NCBI GenBank assembly: GCA_022572105.1
Contig: JACZWN010000159.1
Location: 1-8,208, forward strand
From: Pseudomonadota bacterium
GTDB lineage: Bacteria; Pseudomonadota; Alphaproteobacteria; Kiloniellales; J153
Length of the DNA: 8,208 bases
Direction of reading: 5' to 3'
Shown here: positions 5,402 to 8,208 of the stretch, in pieces
Numbering within the stretch: the stretch's first letter is position 1
Layout of the letters: every line of letters starts with the position of its first letter
Notes under the pieces: generated by a model
Databases searched by the model: none
What the model saw: only the letters and a program-made list of their open reading frames with translations
What the model was told of the DNA's origin: nothing
Position numbers and translations under genes: made by a program

Positions 5402-5426
5402 GATTCTTAAACGCTGATTCTTAAAC
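5402..5426. repeat. 11-bp direct repeat upstream of acs
   Basis: GATTCTTAAAC occurs at 5402-5412 and again at 5416-5426, a 14-nt period. It is an A/T-rich island in G/C-rich surroundings 110-130 nt upstream of acs, where a promoter or activator sites would be expected. I see no clear -35/-10 pair, so the repeat may mark activator binding instead. Confidence 0.4.
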
Positions 5427-5520
5427 ATTGGCGCAATCGGCGGCAAGCGCCTTGTGCCAGGCTTTCCGGGGTGTTCGGGCGCACTCGATGGGCGCGCGCG
5501 TGGCACCGGCGCGACGCCGG

Positions 5521-5910
5521 CTAGCCCGCGACCAGCCGGACCCGGCCGTCGGCGTCGATAACCACCGGCACGGGTTCCAGGTTCTTCCCGACGCAGGGAC
5601 CGTCGACGCAGAAACCGTCGGCGATCTCGAACAGCGCGCCGTGGGTCGCGCACATGATGAGGCCGCTGTCCAGCGAGATGAAGCGGTCGCCCTGCCAGTC
5701 GAGCGGCGTGCCCAGATGCGGGCATGAGTTGACGTAGCCGAACACGCGCGCGCCCTCGCGCACGACGAAGATCTCGCGCGCCTCCGGTCCCTGGCCGAGG
5801 GTGAAGCCCTTGGCCTGGCCGTCCTCGATGTCGTCGAGGCGGCAGAGCACGCGGCCGGCGCCAGCCTGGCCGGCGGGTGCCTGGCCGGTGGGCGCGGCCG
5901 CCTCGCTCAC
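5521..5910 (-). CDS. small Rieske [2Fe-2S] ferredoxin-like protein
   Basis: A 129-residue soluble protein. The GTG start at 5910 overlaps the stop of the upstream EVE gene as GTGA, indicating translational coupling; no strong ribosome site is needed or seen. The N-terminus (residues 2-19) is an Ala/Gly/Pro/Gln-rich linker. The Rieske fold follows: C63-P-H65-L-G-T-P-L, then 21 residues to C87-A-T-H90-G-A-L-F, giving the two Cys and two His ligands of the cluster. Two further cysteines (101 and 106, in GFCVDGPCVGKNLEPVPV) occur in the segment that in related proteins packs next to the cluster. There is no membrane anchor and no fused oxygenase domain. It resembles NirD-type and ferredoxin-type Rieske proteins, which pass electrons to a reductase or oxygenase. 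No such partner is in the window. A CCGGCG-cga-CGCCGG hairpin (5506-5520) follows the stop, without a T-tract. Confidence 0.88.
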   Translation of the reverse strand: MSEAAAPTGQAPAGQAGAGRVLCRLDDIEDGQAKGFTLGQGPEAREIFVVREGARVFGYVNSCPHLGTPLDWQGDRFISLDSGLIMCATHGALFEIADGFCVDGPCVGKNLEPVPVVIDADGRVRLVAG

Positions 5911-6320
5911 GGCCGGGTTTCGCCCATCTTGCAGATGATCTTCCATTCGTCCTCGCTCACCGGCAGGACCGAGAGCCGCGACTGGCGCACCAGCGCGAGC
6001 CCGGCCAGGTGCGGCGCGGCCTTGATCCGGGCCAGCGTCACCGGCTTCTCGAAGGGCCTGAGCGCCTTTACGTCGACCATGCCGAAGCGCCCGCTCGCAT
6101 CGCTGGGGTCGGGGTAGTACTCCTTGACCACCTCGACGATGCCGACGATGCGCTTCTCGTCGACCGAGTGGTAGAAGAACACGCGGTCGCCCGGCTTCAT
6201 GGCCTTCATGTTGTTCGCCGCCTGATAATTGCGCACCCCGTCCCACTCGGCGCTGCCCGCGCTAACCTGATCGTCCCAGGACCAGGCGCCCGGCTCCGAT
6301 TTCATCAACCAGAAGGCCAT
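5907..6320 (-). CDS. EVE-domain protein (THYN1-like, PUA/YTH-related fold)
   Basis: A 137-residue, single-domain protein. The ATG at 6320 is chosen because MAFWLMKSEP is the canonical EVE N-terminus and GGGAGA (within plus 6330-6335) lies about 10 nt upstream; an ATG at 6368 would add 16 unlike residues. Family landmarks are WLMKSEP (4-10), WDGVRNYQAANNM (26-38), PGDRVFFYHS (43-52) and SRLSVLPVSEDEW (114-126). EVE domains are related to YTH and PUA domains and are thought to recognise modified bases in DNA or RNA; the exact substrate in bacteria of this kind is unknown to me. The stop overlaps the GTG of the Rieske gene, so the two are made together. Upstream, an extended -10 element at the edge of a long inverted repeat is the best promoter candidate. 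In related genomes I recall a YciI-like gene between gpsA and this one; none is here. Confidence 0.92.
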   Translation of the reverse strand: MAFWLMKSEPGAWSWDDQVSAGSAEWDGVRNYQAANNMKAMKPGDRVFFYHSVDEKRIVGIVEVVKEYYPDPSDASGRFGMVDVKALRPFEKPVTLARIKAAPHLAGLALVRQSRLSVLPVSEDEWKIICKMGETRP

Positions 6321-6379
6321 TCGCGCATTCTCCCCTAGCCACGCCTCTCGACTCCGCGTTCGCCGCATAGAGTTCGTGT

Positions 6380-6388
6380 GTTATACCA
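6380..6388 (-). promoter_or_regulatory. extended -10 element facing the EVE-Rieske operon
   Basis: On the minus strand the outer tip of the long inverted repeat reads TGGTATAAC, an extended -10 (TGn plus TATAAC, 5 of 6 to consensus). Transcription would start near 6373, giving a leader of about 50 nt to the EVE start. No good -35 is visible, which extended -10 promoters can tolerate. Confidence 0.4.
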
Positions 6389-6484
6389 AAGGTCCTTGAT
6401 AATGACCTATAGAGATCGCGCGGGCGATCCGCCGCATCCCCCGCCCGATCTCTATAGGTCGTTATCAGCGCTCCTTGGTATAAC
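6380..6484. repeat. 105-bp long inverted repeat (51-bp arms, 3-nt loop), MITE- or REP-like
   Basis: Arm 6380-6430 and the reverse complement of arm 6434-6484 align without gaps over 51 positions with 9 mismatches. The outermost 10 bp (GTTATACCAA) are identical, as is the 15-bp block GACCTATAGAGATCG in the middle. The loop is only gcc. The size, the near-symmetric arms and the location between two housekeeping genes fit a miniature inverted-repeat element or palindromic intergenic repeat. A TA-type target duplication cannot be shown from one copy. Neither end has a T-tract, so it is not a classic terminator, though the hairpin may limit read-through or protect the gpsA 3' end. Both tips read TGGTATAAC outward. 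Confidence 0.75.
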
Positions 6485-6488
6485 TTGG

Positions 6489-6575
6489 CTGGGGGCTAGG
6501 GCCGCAGTTTATTAAAGGGACACGAATACTACATTCGTGAGCTTACGGGTCTCAAATTACGTATTGTGCCCCCAG
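6489..6575. repeat. nested inverted repeats in the gpsA-EVE gap
   Basis: CTGGGGGC (6489-6496) and GCCCCCAG (6568-6575) form a perfect 8-bp outer pair. Inside it, CACGAAT (6521-6527) and ATTCGTG (6533-6539) form a perfect 7-bp hairpin with a 5-nt loop. This lies just downstream of the gpsA stop (6603) in the direction of transcription. It could be an RNA 3'-end structure or the remains of a mobile element. No T-tract follows either hairpin. Confidence 0.4.
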
Positions 6576-6592
6576 AATTATTTGAATTATTT
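6575..6592. repeat. 9-bp tandem duplication downstream of gpsA
   Basis: GAATTATTT occurs twice back to back (6575-6583 and 6584-6592), 11 nt from the gpsA stop. It is an A/T-rich patch in G/C-rich DNA and may be a slippage product. Confidence 0.45.
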
Positions 6593-6602
6593 GGGAGCAA
6601 CG

Positions 6603-7595
6603 CTAGGGAAACTCGGCCCGGAAGGGGCGCGCGAGCAGGGCTTCGATGGTCTCGTCGATGCCGGCGCCGTGGTTCAGGATCGCATCGACTGCGGCCGAGA
6701 TCGGCATCTCCACGTTCAGCGTTTCGGCGAGCGCCACCACGGCTTGTGCCGAGAAGACGCCCTCGGCGACCGAACGCCGTTTGGCCATGATCTCGTCCAA
6801 TTCCCGCCCCTCGCCCAGCGCCCGGCCCAGCGAATGGTTGCGCGAGGATATGGAGGTGCAGGTCAGCGTGAGATCGCCCAGCCCCGAGAGGCCCATGAGC
6901 GTTTCCGCGCGCGCGCCCTTGGCCCGGCCCAGGCGCACCACCTCGGCCAGCCCGCGGGTGATGAGCGCCGCGCGCGCGTTGTTCCCCAGCCGGCGCCCGC
7001 CCACGATGCCGCAGGCAATCGCGATCACGTTCTTGACCGCGCCGCCGACCTGCGCGCCGACGGTATCGGGCGATATGTAAGGCCGGAAGGTCTTGCTGCC
7101 CAGCGCCGCGGCCAGGCGCTCGGCCAGCGCCTTGTCCTCGGCGGCCAGCGTCGTCGCCGCCGGCAGGCCGCAGGCGATCTCGGTGGCGAGGTTGGGCCCC
7201 GAGAGCACGGCGAGCGGCCGCCCCGGCAGGGTCTCGGCCAGGACCTCGGTCATGAGCTTGCCGCTCACCTGCTCGATGCCCTTGGCGCAGACGACGACGG
7301 GCCGGCCCTCGGGGATGTGGTCCGCGAGCCGCGCGCTCACCGCGCGCAGGTGCTGCGCGGGCGCGACCATCAGCAGGACCTCGGCCTCGGCCAGCGCGGC
7401 GGGCTCGGCGGTCGCGCGGATCTCCGGGTCGAGGGGCACGCCCGGCAGGTACAGCCGGTTCTCGTTGCGCAGGTTGATCCCCTCGGCCAAGTCGGGGTCC
7501 CGCGCCCAGAGGACCACGTCCCGTCCCGCGCGCCGGGCCGTGGCCGCCAAGGCCGTGCCCCAGGCGCCGGCGCCGATGATGCCGATGCGTTCCAT
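6603..7595 (-). CDS. gpsA: glycerol-3-phosphate dehydrogenase [NAD(P)+]
   Basis: A 330-residue cytoplasmic enzyme that reduces dihydroxyacetone phosphate to sn-glycerol-3-phosphate, the backbone for phospholipids. The length is typical for the family. The N-terminal Rossmann fold starts at once: MERIGIIGAGAWGTALA with GxGxxG at 8-13. CAKGIE (103-108) and LSGPNLATEIACGLP (131-145) are the family substrate and cofactor signatures. GGAVKNVIAIACGIVGG (184-200) holds the catalytic Lys188. GLSGLGDLTLTC (235-246) and SRNHSLGRALGEG (251-263) complete the C-terminal helical domain, with Arg252 and Asn253 in the substrate and cofactor region. The ATG at 7595 is chosen because the Rossmann motif follows directly; an ATG at 7652 lies inside the preceding gene. 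It begins 7 nt after that gene's stop, with GGGGG in the overlap acting as ribosome site, so the two are co-transcribed. Confidence 0.96.
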   Translation of the reverse strand: MERIGIIGAGAWGTALAATARRAGRDVVLWARDPDLAEGINLRNENRLYLPGVPLDPEIRATAEPAALAEAEVLLMVAPAQHLRAVSARLADHIPEGRPVVVCAKGIEQVSGKLMTEVLAETLPGRPLAVLSGPNLATEIACGLPAATTLAAEDKALAERLAAALGSKTFRPYISPDTVGAQVGGAVKNVIAIACGIVGGRRLGNNARAALITRGLAEVVRLGRAKGARAETLMGLSGLGDLTLTCTSISSRNHSLGRALGEGRELDEIMAKRRSVAEGVFSAQAVVALAETLNVEMPISAAVDAILNHGAGIDETIEALLARPFRAEFP

Positions 7596-7602
7596 GGCCG
7601 GG

Positions 7603-8163
7603 TTACACCCCCGCGTCCGATCGCGGCAGCGCGGTCGCGAAGGCCGCAGCATAGCCGGCTTGCCAGGTGCCGTAGAACACGAACCAGTCGGCGAAGCCGC
7701 TGCCGTCGCGGAGCGGCAACACCAACAGCGCCCCGAACCCGCAGCCCGCCGCGAGCATGAGCGCCCAGGGGCCGATCCGGCGCACGAAGGGCAGCAGCCA
7801 GGCGGCCAGCGCGGTCAGGCTCGCGGCCCCCGCCAAGCCGGCGATCAGGCCGACCTGCCAGATCGCCTCCAGCCTATCCACCAGGTGCAGGGCGAGGTTA
7901 AAGGCCAGGAAGTAGGACAGGGTCGCGGCCAAGGCGTAAAGCGCGGCGGCCCTGGGCGTGGCTAGGCCGAGGTGTCGCAAGACCGCGCCGAAAATGACGC
8001 CGAACACCAGCCCGGCCACGACCGACAGCGATGAAAGCCAGAAAACGTCCGCGATCTCGATCTTCCAACGCTGCGGAAGCACCATGAGGAGCCCGGTCGC
8101 GATGGCGCCGGAGCTGGCGCCGAGCAAGGCGAAGCGCAGAGGGTAGCGCCGGCCGGCGGTCAT
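7603..8163 (-). CDS. polytopic inner-membrane protein, unknown function
   Basis: A 186-residue protein with five or six hydrophobic segments, at roughly residues 10-30, 42-64, 72-93, 102-126, 129-150 and possibly 158-178. Positive residues sit at MTAGRRYPLR and in the loops LRHLG and FVRRIG, suggesting a cytoplasmic N-terminus. I find no transporter, enzyme or binding motif. Its ATG overlaps the stop of the preceding partial gene as ATGA (8160-8163), and gpsA starts 7 nt after its own stop, so it sits inside a translationally coupled operon. The position between a possible tsaD and gpsA, which I recall as direct neighbours in many alphaproteobacteria, marks it as a lineage-specific insertion. 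GC-rich composition matches its neighbours. Confidence 0.82.
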   Translation of the reverse strand: MTAGRRYPLRFALLGASSGAIATGLLMVLPQRWKIEIADVFWLSSLSVVAGLVFGVIFGAVLRHLGLATPRAAALYALAATLSYFLAFNLALHLVDRLEAIWQVGLIAGLAGAASLTALAAWLLPFVRRIGPWALMLAAGCGFGALLVLPLRDGSGFADWFVFYGTWQAGYAAAFATALPRSDAGV

Positions 8164-8208
8164 CGCCGTGGCTCGGCGCGCGCTGCGGGGGGCGCGCCCT
8201 TGGGTCCG
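8160..8208 (-). CDS. C-terminal end of an upstream gene, possibly tsaD (runs off the window)
   Basis: The minus-strand frame entering at the window edge reads GPKGAPPAARAEPRR and then TGA at 8162-8160, which overlaps the ATG of the membrane-protein gene as ATGA. The overlap is strong evidence that this is the true reading frame of a preceding gene. A Pro/Ala-rich, basic tail of this kind occurs at the end of many alphaproteobacterial TsaD (tRNA t6A synthesis) proteins, and tsaD commonly precedes gpsA. Fifteen residues cannot establish identity, so no gene symbol is given. Confidence 0.5.
   Translation of the reverse strand, partial: GPKGAPPAARAEPRR

Noticed and set aside
5506..5520. CCGGCG/CGCCGG hairpin right after the Rieske stop as a terminator
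   Set aside because: Only a 6-bp stem and no T-tract on the minus strand, so a rho-independent terminator is not supported; it may still be a 3'-end structure.
6380..6484. CRISPR array or rho-independent terminator reading of the long inverted repeat
   Set aside because: There is a single palindrome, no repeat-spacer periodicity, and no T-tract after either arm.
6537..7760. Long plus-strand open frame (407 codons) opposite gpsA
   Set aside because: Antisense shadow of gpsA and the membrane-protein gene; low-complexity Arg/Gly/Ala/Gln composition and no recognisable domain.

Overview
The window reads as chromosomal DNA of a GC-rich alphaproteobacterium, probably Rhodospirillales-like. The grounds are the strongly GC-biased third codon positions right of about position 1440, and a conserved-looking minus-strand housekeeping block (a possible tsaD tail, gpsA, an EVE-domain gene, a Rieske gene and an AMP-forming acetyl-CoA synthetase). 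The organism call is inference from gene content and composition; no rRNA or species marker is present.

Left part (1 to about 1440) is visibly richer in A/T and looks accessory. On the minus strand lie the start of a membrane or exported protein (1-50) and, upstream of it in the same direction, a small three-helix membrane protein (64-363). A perfect 9-bp inverted repeat (416-438) sits in front of them. Facing right is a 175-residue protein (676-1203) with an RNxxxH motif like that of HEPN-domain RNases.

Middle part (1450-3140): a secreted thermonuclease-family protein (1450-1992, plus); a 73-residue unrecognised protein on the minus strand (2134-2355) with its own strong sigma70-type promoter, a start codon placed exactly at the predicted transcription start (a leaderless mRNA) and a rho-independent terminator; and a membrane-anchored class I cytochrome c (2597-3070, plus). 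A 20-codon tail after the cytochrome resembles the C-terminus of a PLP aminotransferase and may be a gene relic.

Right part (3195-8208) is all minus strand. The order of transcription is: a partial gene ending at 8160 (possibly tsaD); a polytopic membrane protein (7603-8163) that overlaps it by ATGA; gpsA (6603-7595), 7 nt further on; a 282-nt gap holding a 105-bp long inverted repeat; an EVE-domain protein (5907-6320); a small Rieske ferredoxin-like protein (5521-5910) that overlaps EVE by GTGA; and acs (3195-5294) with its own leader containing tandem repeats. gpsA supplies glycerol-3-phosphate for phospholipids and acs supplies acetyl-CoA.

No tRNA, rRNA, CRISPR array or recognisable transposase was found. 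No gene-free stretch exceeds 300 bases; the larger gaps (about 415-675, 1204-1449, 2356-2596, 5295-5520, 6321-6602) hold the promoters and repeats listed. No complete new multi-gene system is evident. The most unusual items are the leaderless small-protein unit at 2054-2390 and the long inverted repeat at 6380-6484 that may carry outward promoters.
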